The notes: a model not told the origin generated them from the letters alone. A DNA stretch of 64,000 nucleotides from Candidatus Sysuiplasma jiujiangense (GCA_019721075.1 JAHEAD010000001.1:268449-332448); one strand, 5' to 3'; shown: positions 17,722 to 26,253, counted from the stretch's first letter. Translations and numbers: made by a program.

Positions 17722-19397
17722 TGACCTCTGCAGAAGGAACCGGCGTCACTGGCAGTCTGTTTGACAGGGGCTCCTCGGCCGGCATGTATGTGGATTCGCT
17801 CGGCATTGAAAAGGATATGCTCGCCCACATGAATTTCATCATGGGTGCACCTGGCACTGGAAAGACAACAGCGTTGGGCGCAATATGGAAACAGTTTGAT
17901 GAGCACTCAGTCAGATACTATGTGACCTACAACAGGTCCATGGGAAAAGAAGCGAGGGAGCGCCTGGGCGGAGACAAAAGGACAATCGGGACGTTTCATT
18001 CAATTTGCACGAGATTGCTGGGATGGAAAGTCGGAAAGGGCAAATCGGGAATCGATGGTGATTTCCTCACGGACGCGCAGATTTCCGATTTTGCCGCTAG
18101 ATATAATATCGAAAAGAAAGGCGTCACGCGCCCGTGGGAGGAAGATTCGGACATAGAGCATCATGATGAGCTCAGCCAGATTATGATGGCGTGGAGCGTG
18201 GCGAGGAATCAGGTTCCTGAGGACTCGCCGAATAACTGGAGGGGTGACGAAAACAGGGATCTGGAACTCCTCCTGCATCACTACAGGCAGTACAAGCACG
18301 AACTCGGCGACAAAAAGGACTATGATGATGTCCTGGAGGAGACTGTCAGGCTGGAGGAACAGTATGGTGTCGACGGCCCGTTGCCGCGTTGCGATTTGCT
18401 GCTCATAGACGAGGCGCAAGACCTTACCCCCCTTATGTGGAAACTCTGTGACTTGTGGTCCAGGAAGGCGGAAACCGTAGTGATTGCGGGGGACGATGAC
18501 CAGAGCATATACTCTTTTCGAGGTGTGGACGTGCATGACTACCTCGGAAGAATTACAGCTCTCAACTCAGGCCGGCTTTTCATCCTGAAAAGGAGCTACA
18601 GGCTATCGAGTGAGATACTGATCCATGCCGGAAAGACAATCGACGGCGTCTCGAACAGGATCAGCAAGGACATAGAACCGGCTGTTGCCGGCGGCATCGT
18701 CGAGTATGCGCGCTCGCTCGATAATGTGGTGAAGTCAAAAGGGAAGAGGATGGTGCTGTGCTCCTCCGGATGGCTGATGCAGGAAATATCATCCATCGTG
18801 GATGCACGGTATCCCGACGTGATACTGCTGGCCTCGAATCCGAAGCACCAGGGAAGGCTGCTCTGGTCGCAGAAAATGATAGAACTCGTGCGTATAATAT
18901 CCAGGTTTCCCAACCTGAGCAGAGAGGAGTTCAGATTCCTTGCATCATGTCTTCCTGCGTCCGGGTTGCTGAAGAGGGGCGTCAAGACCAGGGTCAGGGA
19001 GAACAGATTCTTCTCAGCAGATGCTGCGGTGCAGCAGAGGCTTGATTCGGGAAGTGCTGATGAGGCCGAGATACTGAGCGCATTTGAGGGCACCCCTACG
19101 AAGGAGCAGCTGGTGAGGGAACTGGACTACAGGGGAAAGAAGAAGGAAGTAATGCTCAGGTGGATAGGCAGGGAGATCACCGATGATTGTTTTGTTTACA
19201 TCGGGACCTACCATGCTGCCAAAGGGCTGGAGGCTGACACTGTGGGCCTTGTGCTCGATATTGGCAGGAAATGGATGGAGCAGCAGACCTCCAATCCCGA
19301 CGGCGTCCGCAGGCTGCTGTATGTTGCCAGGAGCAGGGCGAAAAGCTATCACGTCGAAATTTCACTCGGCATTGGTGAGGGGGTGTGGTCATTTTGA
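17721..19397 (+). CDS. Superfamily 1 (UvrD/Rep/PcrA-like) DNA helicase
   Basis: A 558-residue ATP-dependent DNA helicase. Visible motifs in order: Walker A GAPGTGKT (residues 42-49), motif Ia region TYNRSMGKEA, motif II LLLIDEAQDL, motif III IAGDDDQSIYSFRG, motif V IGTYHAAKGLEADTVGL and motif VI LLYVARSRAKSY. It is shorter than cellular UvrD (about 700), with reduced accessory subdomains as in mobile-element helicases. It lies next to the iteron cluster, so replication of the element is the likely task. All catalytic motifs are intact. Confidence 0.9.
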   Translation: MTSAEGTGVTGSLFDRGSSAGMYVDSLGIEKDMLAHMNFIMGAPGTGKTTALGAIWKQFDEHSVRYYVTYNRSMGKEARERLGGDKRTIGTFHSICTRLLGWKVGKGKSGIDGDFLTDAQISDFAARYNIEKKGVTRPWEEDSDIEHHDELSQIMMAWSVARNQVPEDSPNNWRGDENRDLELLLHHYRQYKHELGDKKDYDDVLEETVRLEEQYGVDGPLPRCDLLLIDEAQDLTPLMWKLCDLWSRKAETVVIAGDDDQSIYSFRGVDVHDYLGRITALNSGRLFILKRSYRLSSEILIHAGKTIDGVSNRISKDIEPAVAGGIVEYARSLDNVVKSKGKRMVLCSSGWLMQEISSIVDARYPDVILLASNPKHQGRLLWSQKMIELVRIISRFPNLSREEFRFLASCLPASGLLKRGVKTRVRENRFFSADAAVQQRLDSGSADEAEILSAFEGTPTKEQLVRELDYRGKKKEVMLRWIGREITDDCFVYIGTYHAAKGLEADTVGLVLDIGRKWMEQQTSNPDGVRRLLYVARSRAKSYHVEISLGIGEGVWSF

Positions 19398-19398
19398 G

Positions 19399-19641
19399 TG
19401 TTCCAAATGTTCCAGAAATCAGGAGATGTTCCATTGAACAGAAGTGTGCATTTCCATCGTAAATGTTCCAATGTTCCAAATGTTCCAATGTTTTTAGCGA
19501 AGCGTAACGAGAAATTATTTTTGAAAGTTGGAACACTTGGAACTTTTGGAACAAGACGCCGTTTTTTGCCCGTTTCCCTATATAGGGGGGTACTGAAGTA
19601 TGTGTTCCAACTCGCTTGCAATTTTTGGAGCACTTGGAACA
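19399..19641. repeat. TGTTCCA iteron cluster, candidate origin or operator array
   Basis: The 7-mer TGTTCCA occurs in direct orientation at 19399, 19408, 19427, 19464, 19472, 19481 and 19603, and as TGGAACA (or TGGAACT at 19538) at 19529, 19538, 19547 and 19635. That makes 11 sites within 243 bases, several 8-9 bases apart. The right-facing cluster and the left-facing cluster flank an AT-rich stretch (19486-19528). This is the only long intergenic gap in the first 13 kb of the element and sits between the helicase and a putative initiator gene. Such arrays mark replication origins of plasmids and viruses; an operator array is the alternative. Confidence 0.75.
19576..19587. promoter_or_regulatory. 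Palindrome CCCTATATAGGG with TATA core
   Basis: A perfect 12-bp palindrome inside the iteron region, about 100 bases upstream of the 428-residue gene. Its centre TATATA could act as a TATA box or as a protein-binding site. Too far upstream for a leaderless transcript of that gene, so its role is open. Confidence 0.35.
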
Positions 19642-19681
19642 CAATAATACCCCCCATGTATGGGCAAAAAGGAGGGATAGT

Positions 19682-20968
19682 GTGATAAAAAAAGACAAGC
19701 CCGAAGAGCATAACTTTCAGTATTACGATAAATCAACTGAGACGCTCATACGGCTTACTGAAAGAAAGTTCACGACCAGAACCTATGGCGTGGAGGATCC
19801 CAGGGATGTGGTGCTCTACACCGGCAAAGCATTCGTCCTTTTCGGGGACAGACAGAGCATTCTCCAGGAAACCGAAGAGACTGAAGAGGGCTTTCCATTC
19901 CATCTTGTGATCAAGCCATCCGACAATTTGTATGGGTTCCTGCCTGATTTAAGGCGTTACACAAGAAAGGGTATCATGGCCGGTTCTCCTGTTGACCCCA
20001 TGGACATTCAGAGCGATTTCGGGAGAACGCTGTTCCAGGACATCGAAAATCATCTGGGCAGGGTGGAAACTTCAGCCCTCTGTGGAAGATTCCTGCAGGC
20101 GTTGCATGAACACTCAGATGGCACTGATACGGTCATGATAGAATGGTTGCTGGAAAATACACAGATTGTGGTGAACTACGGCGCGCCAACGGGCATGGAC
20201 ATCACAATTGAAGGCAGGACATTCCGACTGAAGGACGATGATGTGATCACGAGCAAAAACTTCACGATATGGTTCGTGAGCGAATTCGGCAAATATCCCA
20301 TCCTGAGCAAGGTAGACTGGCAGCAGCTTGTAACTTTCTGGTCACAGCGCAGCATAAGGAAGGATCCCGCATCGGACAGCATCGCCGAACCAATCGTGGA
20401 TGACTTCCTCGACATGCTGCAGATGGCCACCTGCGCAGTTGATTTTGGTCCGGCAGTGGGTGATAAGATATCCGTCAAGTCATCTGTCTTCGTCGCCGAT
20501 GCGCAGACCGATTCTGTCTTCGTCCCTGTCTACATGATGAATTCGCTTTTCGCCAACTACAACCTGTCCTCGCGAAAGAAGAGGCAGATGCTCGGTTCAT
20601 TCCTCAAGGGCGTCGAGAAACAGAAAAAGCGTGTGGAATGCGAGAACGGCAGCAAGATGCAGCCATGGTTCTGGGTATTCAAGCTCTCGCGCATAAGGTC
20701 GGAGCGCCCTGGCATAATCCCGTCAGGCACGCTGGATGATGCGCAGAACGCTCAGGATGCAGGCGTCCAGGGCATGGTAAACGACGGCCTCAGCTTTTCG
20801 ACAGACCCCACAGATATGATGACTTATGTGTTTCGATGCAAGTCTCCCGTATCATTCAAGCTCGATGGCGCCCAGTATACGATGGGGGACGATGACGCTG
20901 AAATCCTCCCGTCAAAGGTCGCCAAACATCTTGAGTCGCTAGGCTTCGGGAGGGCTGACGCAGTATGA
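19682..20968 (+). CDS. Unknown 428-residue protein, putative replication protein
   Basis: The start is GTG at 19682, chosen because GGAGG (19670-19674) lies 7 bases upstream; the frame is open to 19616 but that would run through iterons. The product begins VIKKDKPEEHNFQYY and has no membrane segment, no P-loop and no motif I recognise. The C-terminal half contains a basic segment (SSRKKRQMLGSFLKGVEKQK) and MQPWFWVFKL, which could belong to a winged-helix DNA-binding domain. Position directly after the iteron array and helicase suggests an initiator that binds the iterons, but this is inference. Confidence 0.75.
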   Translation: MIKKDKPEEHNFQYYDKSTETLIRLTERKFTTRTYGVEDPRDVVLYTGKAFVLFGDRQSILQETEETEEGFPFHLVIKPSDNLYGFLPDLRRYTRKGIMAGSPVDPMDIQSDFGRTLFQDIENHLGRVETSALCGRFLQALHEHSDGTDTVMIEWLLENTQIVVNYGAPTGMDITIEGRTFRLKDDDVITSKNFTIWFVSEFGKYPILSKVDWQQLVTFWSQRSIRKDPASDSIAEPIVDDFLDMLQMATCAVDFGPAVGDKISVKSSVFVADAQTDSVFVPVYMMNSLFANYNLSSRKKRQMLGSFLKGVEKQKKRVECENGSKMQPWFWVFKLSRIRSERPGIIPSGTLDDAQNAQDAGVQGMVNDGLSFSTDPTDMMTYVFRCKSPVSFKLDGAQYTMGDDDAEILPSKVAKHLESLGFGRADAV

Positions 20969-21054
20969 TACTAAAGTATCAGAAATTTCAACCCGTGTCC
21001 AGCTACTATTTGCGCCTAAATTCCGCGAAGGCATGGATGGGCGCAGGTGATTGA
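20965..21054 (+). CDS. 29-residue ORF bridging two genes
   Basis: An ATG overlaps the stop of the preceding gene (ATGA) and the TGA at 21052-21054 directly abuts the ATG of the DUF5131 gene. The peptide (MILKYQKFQPVSSYYLRLNS and nine more residues) is basic. It may be a real microprotein or only a device for translational coupling. Confidence 0.35.
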   Translation: MILKYQKFQPVSSYYLRLNSAKAWMGAGD

Positions 21055-21789
21055 ATGACAGGCAGAACAAACATTGAGTGGTGCGACTACAGCTGGAACC
21101 CTGTAACAGGGTGCAGCAAAGTATCGGAGGGATGCCGCAACTGCTACGCGGAGGCTCTATCGCACAGGTTCGGCAGGAGCTTCGAAGTTACTCTGCATCC
21201 TGAAAGACTCACAGCCACAAGGAAGTGGAAGCCAGGCAGGATATTCGTAAACAGCATGAGCGACCTCTTTCATGAAAACATCCCGTTTGAATTCATCACC
21301 GAAGTCATGCACGAAATGGACCGCAACAAGCAGCACACATACCTCATATTGACCAAACGCCCCGAGAGAATGGTGGAATATTTTGGCGAAGCCTACTACG
21401 ACTGCACGCTTCCTTCACATGTCTGGTTTGGGGCAAGCATTGAGAACCGCAGATGGACAGGGAGAGCGGCAACACTCGTATGGATGAGATTATTCGCAGC
21501 ACACATCTTCCTGTCATTGGAACCGCTTCTTGAGTCACTGGCTCCCTTCGACTGGCTCTGCGATAACGTACCAGACTGGATAATCGCAGGCGGGGAAAGC
21601 GGCCCCCATTTCAGGCAGGCCGATGCACAGTGGTTCAAGGAGATTCGTGACTTTTGCACCGCACATGATATTCCATTTTTCTTCAAGCAGCCGGGCGGCC
21701 TGAGACCTGGAGGCCGTGCACTCCTCGACGGGCAGGAATGGCGTCAATCGCCGCCTGCTTGGAAGGGTTTTGTTGGAGGGAGTGAATGA
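21055..21789 (+). CDS. DUF5131 (phage Gp37/Gp68 family) protein
   Basis: The 244-residue product begins with TNIEWCDYSWNPVTGCSKVS followed by EGCRNCYAE, the cysteine-rich signature of the phage Gp37/Gp68 family (DUF5131). Later conserved blocks are FVNSMSDLFHE, YLILTKRPERM, LSLEPLLE and IIAGGESGPHFR. The family resembles radical-SAM-type folds in its cysteine pattern and barrel-like repeats, but its reaction is unknown. It is common in phages and prophages, which supports the viral nature of the element. Confidence 0.88.
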   Translation: MTGRTNIEWCDYSWNPVTGCSKVSEGCRNCYAEALSHRFGRSFEVTLHPERLTATRKWKPGRIFVNSMSDLFHENIPFEFITEVMHEMDRNKQHTYLILTKRPERMVEYFGEAYYDCTLPSHVWFGASIENRRWTGRAATLVWMRLFAAHIFLSLEPLLESLAPFDWLCDNVPDWIIAGGESGPHFRQADAQWFKEIRDFCTAHDIPFFFKQPGGLRPGGRALLDGQEWRQSPPAWKGFVGGSE

Positions 21790-21920
21790 CCCAATCTGTC
21801 GCTCCGGCTTTCGAATGTCCCTCCTGCGGCGTGGAATACAACGCGGAAACCGCACGTGCGAAGGGGTTTTACTGCGGCTGCACGCCACAGCTGATATTCA
21901 TGCGGAGGCTGCGGCGGTGA
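21786..21920 (+). CDS. 44-residue zinc-ribbon microprotein
   Basis: ATG at 21786 overlaps the end of the DUF5131 gene. The product contains C-P-S-C near residue 11 and C-G-C near residue 30, a two-knuckle zinc ribbon, and a basic C-terminus (FMRRLRR). Function unknown. Confidence 0.55.
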   Translation: MTQSVAPAFECPSCGVEYNAETARAKGFYCGCTPQLIFMRRLRR

Positions 21921-22135
21921 GAGTACTCCACTGCCCCAAGGGATGCGAGTTGCGTGTACTCGTCGACCGTTCGTACAGTTCCATCCGGCGTACTTGTCTG
22001 GATCACCTGCGGCACGTGCATAAGGTTTCGGGCAGTGATCTCGAGACCCTGACGCGCGCTATGTTAGGTGCCGATTTCCGCGAGAGCCCTGAGTATGAGT
22101 TGCATAAGCTTCCAGTCTGGGAGGAAGGATATTGA
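21917..22135 (+). CDS. 72-residue putative zinc-finger protein
   Basis: GTG at 21917 overlaps the preceding stop (GTGA). The product has HCPKGC near the N-terminus and CLDHLRHVHKVSG in the middle, so two or three cysteines and three histidines are positioned to bind zinc in a C2H2-like fashion. The frame is open further upstream to 21716, but that part is antisense-free overlap with DUF5131 and unlikely to be used. Function unknown; nucleic-acid binding is plausible. Confidence 0.6.
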   Translation: MRVLHCPKGCELRVLVDRSYSSIRRTCLDHLRHVHKVSGSDLETLTRAMLGADFRESPEYELHKLPVWEEGY

Positions 22136-22137
22136 CG

Positions 22138-22341
22138 ATGCCAAAATATGTTCTGGCCATGTCGGTTATGTACCTGTTCGATGCGTCAATGCTGCCGTTT
22201 TCCACTCGAGGGTGGCAAATCTCATTTCCAACACTCACCGCATTGTATGTTGTGTCCATCATAGAAGTATCGGCAATTCTCCACATTTTATTCTCCGGCC
22301 GAAACAAATCCCTAAAATACTCCTCCTTCCAATCAAGGTAA
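22138..22341 (+). CDS. Small two-helix membrane protein
   Basis: ATG at 22138 (a TTG at 22132 is also in frame). The 67-residue product has two hydrophobic segments (KYVLAMSVMYLFDASMLPF and LTALYVVSIIEVSAILHILF) and a short basic tail. It is the first gene of the membrane-protein module and is followed by a strong hairpin. It could be a small virion membrane protein or a holin-like factor; neither can be shown. Confidence 0.6.
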   Translation: MPKYVLAMSVMYLFDASMLPFSTRGWQISFPTLTALYVVSIIEVSAILHILFSGRNKSLKYSSFQSR

Positions 22342-22376
22342 CAGCTGTGGAAAGGAGAAGTCCTTCTCCACAGCTG
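22342..22376 (+). terminator. Strong stem-loop after the 67-residue gene
   Basis: CAGCTGTGGAAAGGA pairs with TCCTT-C-TCCACAGCTG to form a 15-bp stem with one bulged C and a GAAG loop. It begins one base after the stop of the preceding gene and lies 38 bases before the next start. No T-run follows, so it may be a processing or attenuation hairpin rather than a classical terminator. Confidence 0.55.
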
Positions 22377-22414
22377 GGCTTCGTCCTTTCCCCGGCGGAT
22401 GGAAAGGGAAAGAA

Positions 22415-23359
22415 TTGAACAAAAAGCTCCTGATTTTGCTGTGTGCCAGCGCAATGATCGTGATGGGCGCTATTGGCGCCGCTCCGCCTCAAGTCTCATC
22501 TCACAGAGGAGAGGGCATTGCAGCCTCACCTTCCGTGACACTTGTGGCACCTGTCTTCAGCCTGACGGCGCAGTACAAAGCCGTGAACATCAGTGTCACT
22601 AATCAGTCAACATCCACATCCGGTGTCATCAACTACATTGTGCACTACTCGACTTCGTCGGCAATTACGAATGCTACGCAGAACATCTCGACGGTCAACG
22701 GGCGCGACTGGATTGAGCTCAGTGCGCTCACGCCGGGCACTGTCTACTATTTCGCAGTTGACGCGGAGAACATGACCGCACCGATAAAGAGCACATCCTT
22801 CGGTCCGCTTTCCGCCGTTCAGTCCACTGCTCCGTTGGGCATCTTTTCCTACAATGTGGCCTTAATGAAAATCCATAAAGTAACGAAAGGAAACAAGTCC
22901 GGCGACTGGAACATCACTGTTCCGATCGCGACGCTGTCCGGCGCAAACTTCAATTCAATGCAACTGTGGTATGACATGTCGAATGTGAGCGGGTCTGCAC
23001 TGTTCAGCAGCTCACCCATCCTGCCATCGTATTCAACCATCACAAAGACGAGCTCCAACTGGACGTTCAACGATGTCGTGCTGCCCGCCGGAACTGTCTT
23101 TCTGTATGGAGTGTTCAACTTCTCTGTCTCTTCAGGCCCGTACAAGGGTCTTGGTGTCACACAAACAGGCTCACCTGCCAAACATCTGACAACCGGTCCG
23201 CAGCCGACAGGCATATTCATCTTCGGCAGCAACGGAGCAATGGCGCTGATACTGTCGCCTCTCGGCACCGTGATCGTCATAGTTGTCGGAGTGCTGGTGG
23301 TCTACGTTGTCTTCCGCGGCGGCGAGCACGAGGAGAAAGAGAAGGAAAAGAGGAAATGA
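22415..23359 (+). CDS. Secreted, C-terminally anchored surface protein (314 aa)
   Basis: The N-terminus (TTG start; MNKKLLILLCASAMIVMGAIGA) is a signal peptide. The ectodomain is Ser/Thr/Asn-rich, with a fibronectin-like stretch around residues 55-125 (TPGTVYYFAVDAENMT) and about ten N-x-S/T sequons. A single hydrophobic anchor (LGTVIVIVVGVLVVYVVF) near residue 290 is followed by a charged Glu/Lys tail. This is a type I membrane topology suited to a virion spike or cell-surface protein. No homologue is recognised. Confidence 0.75.
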   Translation: MNKKLLILLCASAMIVMGAIGAAPPQVSSHRGEGIAASPSVTLVAPVFSLTAQYKAVNISVTNQSTSTSGVINYIVHYSTSSAITNATQNISTVNGRDWIELSALTPGTVYYFAVDAENMTAPIKSTSFGPLSAVQSTAPLGIFSYNVALMKIHKVTKGNKSGDWNITVPIATLSGANFNSMQLWYDMSNVSGSALFSSSPILPSYSTITKTSSNWTFNDVVLPAGTVFLYGVFNFSVSSGPYKGLGVTQTGSPAKHLTTGPQPTGIFIFGSNGAMALILSPLGTVIVIVVGVLVVYVVFRGGEHEEKEKEKRK

Positions 23360-23387
23360 CGGGAAGGTCGCGCAGGGAGTTGATAAG

Positions 23388-25388
23388 ATGAACTCAACAA
23401 TCGAAACAGGGAATGTTCACAGGCATGTCAAAGCGCCGGGCAAGCTGCACTCGCAGAATGGCAGAAGGATTCTCATAGCTGCGCTTGTCATTGCGTCTGT
23501 GGGAATATTCATCTCATCCTCCACTGTGGTCGAGGCAGCTGTTCCGTGGTACGTCACTGTGGGTGAAACTACAATAGCCGGTGCTGCAATAGGCGGAGCC
23601 TTCGGTGGCCCAATTGGTGCGGTAGGAGGAGCAATTGCCGGAGCGGCAGTCGGAGCATTGATAGCATATCAAATTGGACATTCAGCTAAAGGATATACTC
23701 CGTCAGTGAATATGTCACCGCAAATACAAGACCAAATAATACAAGCTTACAATACAATTTCAGAAACAGAAAACATAGGATTTACTACTTCATCATTGGT
23801 CAATACATCATATTATTATTTTGCGCAAGAAGTAGAATCTTTTGCAACAAGATACATTAACACTTCTCTAAATCAGTCAGAATTGATGTTAATGGCTGGA
23901 ATATATGCACAACTCGATGGAATACAAATTTCCGTAGTTAGACCTATGGCAACTGAATTAATGTTTCTGCAACAGTATGAACTCGAAAATTATGCTGGTG
24001 CTTCAAGCACTGAACAAGCAACTTTTGTTCCAGCAATAACAAATAGCGGTAAAACTGGAAATTCGATTAACCTTGGTGATTACTATTATTTAAATCAAAA
24101 CAATTCTATATATTTCTGGACTTCTGGATATGTTGAATTGAAAAATATATTCACCGGAAACATAACTAATGTAAGCGCATCATTAAGTTCAGTCACTGAT
24201 ACTACACCATACATAGACTATAATACGGTTCACTATGTTAGAACAGTATCGGGTTCTACAATAATTAATGCCTTATATGGTGGAATTAACTATCTGTCAA
24301 CTTCTAAAAGGCTTAACCTTACTGGTTCAATATATCAAGTAGTAAAGGAAAACGGTATCATAACTACTGACGGATTATCATTAGGTTCAAATTGGAATGG
24401 TCAAATTCAAAATTATTTCACATTAGCTAATACATATATGTTTGTCAATATGAATACTGCTAGTAATAGCTTAGCAGAAGGTTCAGCTGGAATTGTTAAC
24501 ACTACAAGTTCATCATCAATATATCAGTCCGCAACATCAGCAAATAACTACAATGCCCTTGACATAGTTACTTTCGGATCATCACCAGCACCATATTACA
24601 TCAGTAGCAGTGATAACATACAGGCAAATATATCCTTAGAGCCATATACAAATATGATAAACACATTGAATACAGCTGTAAGTAATGCATATTCTTCAGC
24701 TGAAGCATACATAACAATGCTTAGAGATTTAGGCTATACAAACTACTCTCAAATTCCGGCAAATGAAACAATACCTTTTCCATCGTGGTCAGTCCCACTA
24801 AGTCTACTCAATAATCACTTCAATGAAACACAACTTATGGCTATGTATTATGCATATCTTGAAAGCCTAAATGCCACATTCCACAACAACAACAATAAGC
24901 TCCCAGCGAACTGGACATTCAACGATACTAAATTCCTAAATTCATTCACGATTGAGACCGGAATACTGAATATCACCAATTCCTTCGACGGCTACCACAA
25001 CATCACCGGAGAATTCATGATCGAGACGAACAGTCAGCACATGAATTTCGCAGTCGGGCACACGACGAAATTCACTGCCCTGACTCCGATAGTGGCTATC
25101 AATGCAACGCTCGGCGACCCCACATATATATCAGGCGACCTGATTGAGGCCTCTCCCAACAGCACCATCTATGTGACTGCGCTATCAGTCAATGGCACTT
25201 CGGTGACTTCGACGAGCATATATCCTGCCCCGATTACCGTCGTCATCTCACCATTCGTTTCACCCGTCACGCAGCATAATGGCGGCTTCTTCATGCAGAA
25301 GGAAGGGCCGCTGGCTACATGGGAATGGATACTCATCGGACTGATATCAGTGGTAGCAGTTGCGGCAATCTTCGAGAGGAGGGACTGA
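23388..25388 (+). CDS. Large mosaic surface protein (666 aa), candidate spike or adhesin
   Basis: ATG at 23388 has a GGGAG site upstream; the frame is open to 23283 but would overlap the previous gene. A basic N-terminus is followed by a signal-like helix (ILIAALVIASVGIFISSSTV), a glycine-zipper hydrophobic stretch (AIGGAFGGPIGAVGGAIAGA) near residue 70, a long Asn/Ser/Thr/Tyr-rich ectodomain with many sequons, and a C-terminal anchor (WEWILIGLISVVAVAAIF). DNA from about 23,660 to 24,900 is strikingly AT-rich, with A/T-ending codons, while both ends are GC-rich. This suggests replacement of the exposed core by recombination. No homologue recognised. Confidence 0.78.
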   Translation: MNSTIETGNVHRHVKAPGKLHSQNGRRILIAALVIASVGIFISSSTVVEAAVPWYVTVGETTIAGAAIGGAFGGPIGAVGGAIAGAAVGALIAYQIGHSAKGYTPSVNMSPQIQDQIIQAYNTISETENIGFTTSSLVNTSYYYFAQEVESFATRYINTSLNQSELMLMAGIYAQLDGIQISVVRPMATELMFLQQYELENYAGASSTEQATFVPAITNSGKTGNSINLGDYYYLNQNNSIYFWTSGYVELKNIFTGNITNVSASLSSVTDTTPYIDYNTVHYVRTVSGSTIINALYGGINYLSTSKRLNLTGSIYQVVKENGIITTDGLSLGSNWNGQIQNYFTLANTYMFVNMNTASNSLAEGSAGIVNTTSSSSIYQSATSANNYNALDIVTFGSSPAPYYISSSDNIQANISLEPYTNMINTLNTAVSNAYSSAEAYITMLRDLGYTNYSQIPANETIPFPSWSVPLSLLNNHFNETQLMAMYYAYLESLNATFHNNNNKLPANWTFNDTKFLNSFTIETGILNITNSFDGYHNITGEFMIETNSQHMNFAVGHTTKFTALTPIVAINATLGDPTYISGDLIEASPNSTIYVTALSVNGTSVTSTSIYPAPITVVISPFVSPVTQHNGGFFMQKEGPLATWEWILIGLISVVAVAAIFERRD

Positions 25389-25390
25389 AT

Positions 25391-25918
25391 TTGCCACATG
25401 GCAAGTCGTCGTCGCCGCGTCCAAAAGCGGCGCGCGAGGACATCACCGTAAATGTGAATGAGGGCAGGAGGGAGGGAGGCAAGTCCTCCATCCTCAGCAT
25501 CGTTCTCATTACGCTCTTGGTCTTTGCGGGCGCCTATTACTTTGTTACGACTTATGTCGCAGGCTTTGTCCAGGGCGTGCAGAACTGGTGGGCTGGTGTC
25601 GTCAATGGCTGGAACAACTTCTGGAACGGCGTGAAGCATCCGCTCGGCCTCGGCATGCTGCCAATAGGCGCCGTTCTGATGGTCCGCAAGAAGGAGGAGA
25701 AGGACAGCGGCAGCGCCGCATGGCTCATTCTCGGCATCCTGTTCATCCTGTTCACTCTCGGCGCGCTCTATGTGACATGGGCGGACTACCTCGTCGCGAC
25801 TGCATTCAGCGCCCTTGGAAAGGACATATGGGGCAGCCTTCTGTTTCCCGTCGCAGCCGTCATCATCTTTCTGGCGCTCGCAGTCCTCAGCTTCCGCAAA
25901 TCACATGAACTGGGTTGA
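25391..25918 (+). CDS. Multi-pass membrane protein (175 aa)
   Basis: TTG at 25391, two bases after the preceding stop. The N-terminal ~35 residues are basic and polar. Four hydrophobic stretches follow: SILSIVLITLLVFAGAYYFV, LGMLPIGAVLMV (short), WLILGILFILFTLGALYVTW and FPVAAVIIFLALAVLSF. A Trp/Asn-rich amphipathic segment (NWWAGVVNGWNNFWNGVKHP) lies between the first two. It belongs to the assembly module; its function is unknown. Confidence 0.68.
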   Translation: MPHGKSSSPRPKAAREDITVNVNEGRREGGKSSILSIVLITLLVFAGAYYFVTTYVAGFVQGVQNWWAGVVNGWNNFWNGVKHPLGLGMLPIGAVLMVRKKEEKDSGSAAWLILGILFILFTLGALYVTWADYLVATAFSALGKDIWGSLLFPVAAVIIFLALAVLSFRKSHELG

Positions 25919-25923
25919 GGTGT

Positions 25924-26244
25924 ATGGTGAGGAAGGTCAAAGTCAGGCATCCGGGCAGTCTCCGCAGATATGGCTACAATCTGCATGAATCTGAATCGGC
26001 GAGACGGAGAGCGCTCGCGAAGGCCGACAGACGATACGGCCCCGGCAAAGTTGATCAGAAGCTCGATGCGCTTAACAGGTTCAACTCGCATCATCCTGCG
26101 AACAAGGGAAAAGTCAGGCAGGACCTGAGATGGAATGAGAAGCGCGACCGCAATGGCAGGCATGAAGAGGTCGTGTGGGTTGACCCCTACACAAGATCGG
26201 ACGGCACGCATGTGAGGGGTCACGACAGAATCGTCCGCAGGTAG
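25924..26244 (+). CDS. Basic protein resembling DUF5771 of giant viruses (106 aa)
   Basis: ATG at 25924 is preceded by GAGGTG (a TTG at 25915 is also in frame). The highly basic product begins MVRKVKVRHPGSLRRYGYNL and continues SARRRALAKADRRYGPGKV, then LDALNRFNSHHP. The G-x-L-x-x-Y-G-Y pattern followed by R-R-x-A-L-x-x-A resembles my recollection of DUF5771, a small family known from nucleocytoplasmic large DNA viruses. The match is from memory and needs a profile search. A DNA- or capsid-associated role would fit the composition and the position among virion-like genes. Confidence 0.6.
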   Translation: MVRKVKVRHPGSLRRYGYNLHESESARRRALAKADRRYGPGKVDQKLDALNRFNSHHPANKGKVRQDLRWNEKRDRNGRHEEVVWVDPYTRSDGTHVRGHDRIVRR

Positions 26245-26253
26245 GGCGATACC

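Noticed and set aside
19398..19711. CRISPR-like interpretation of the TGTTCCA repeats
   Set aside because: The repeats are 7 bases long, irregularly spaced and in both orientations; there are no spacers or cas genes.
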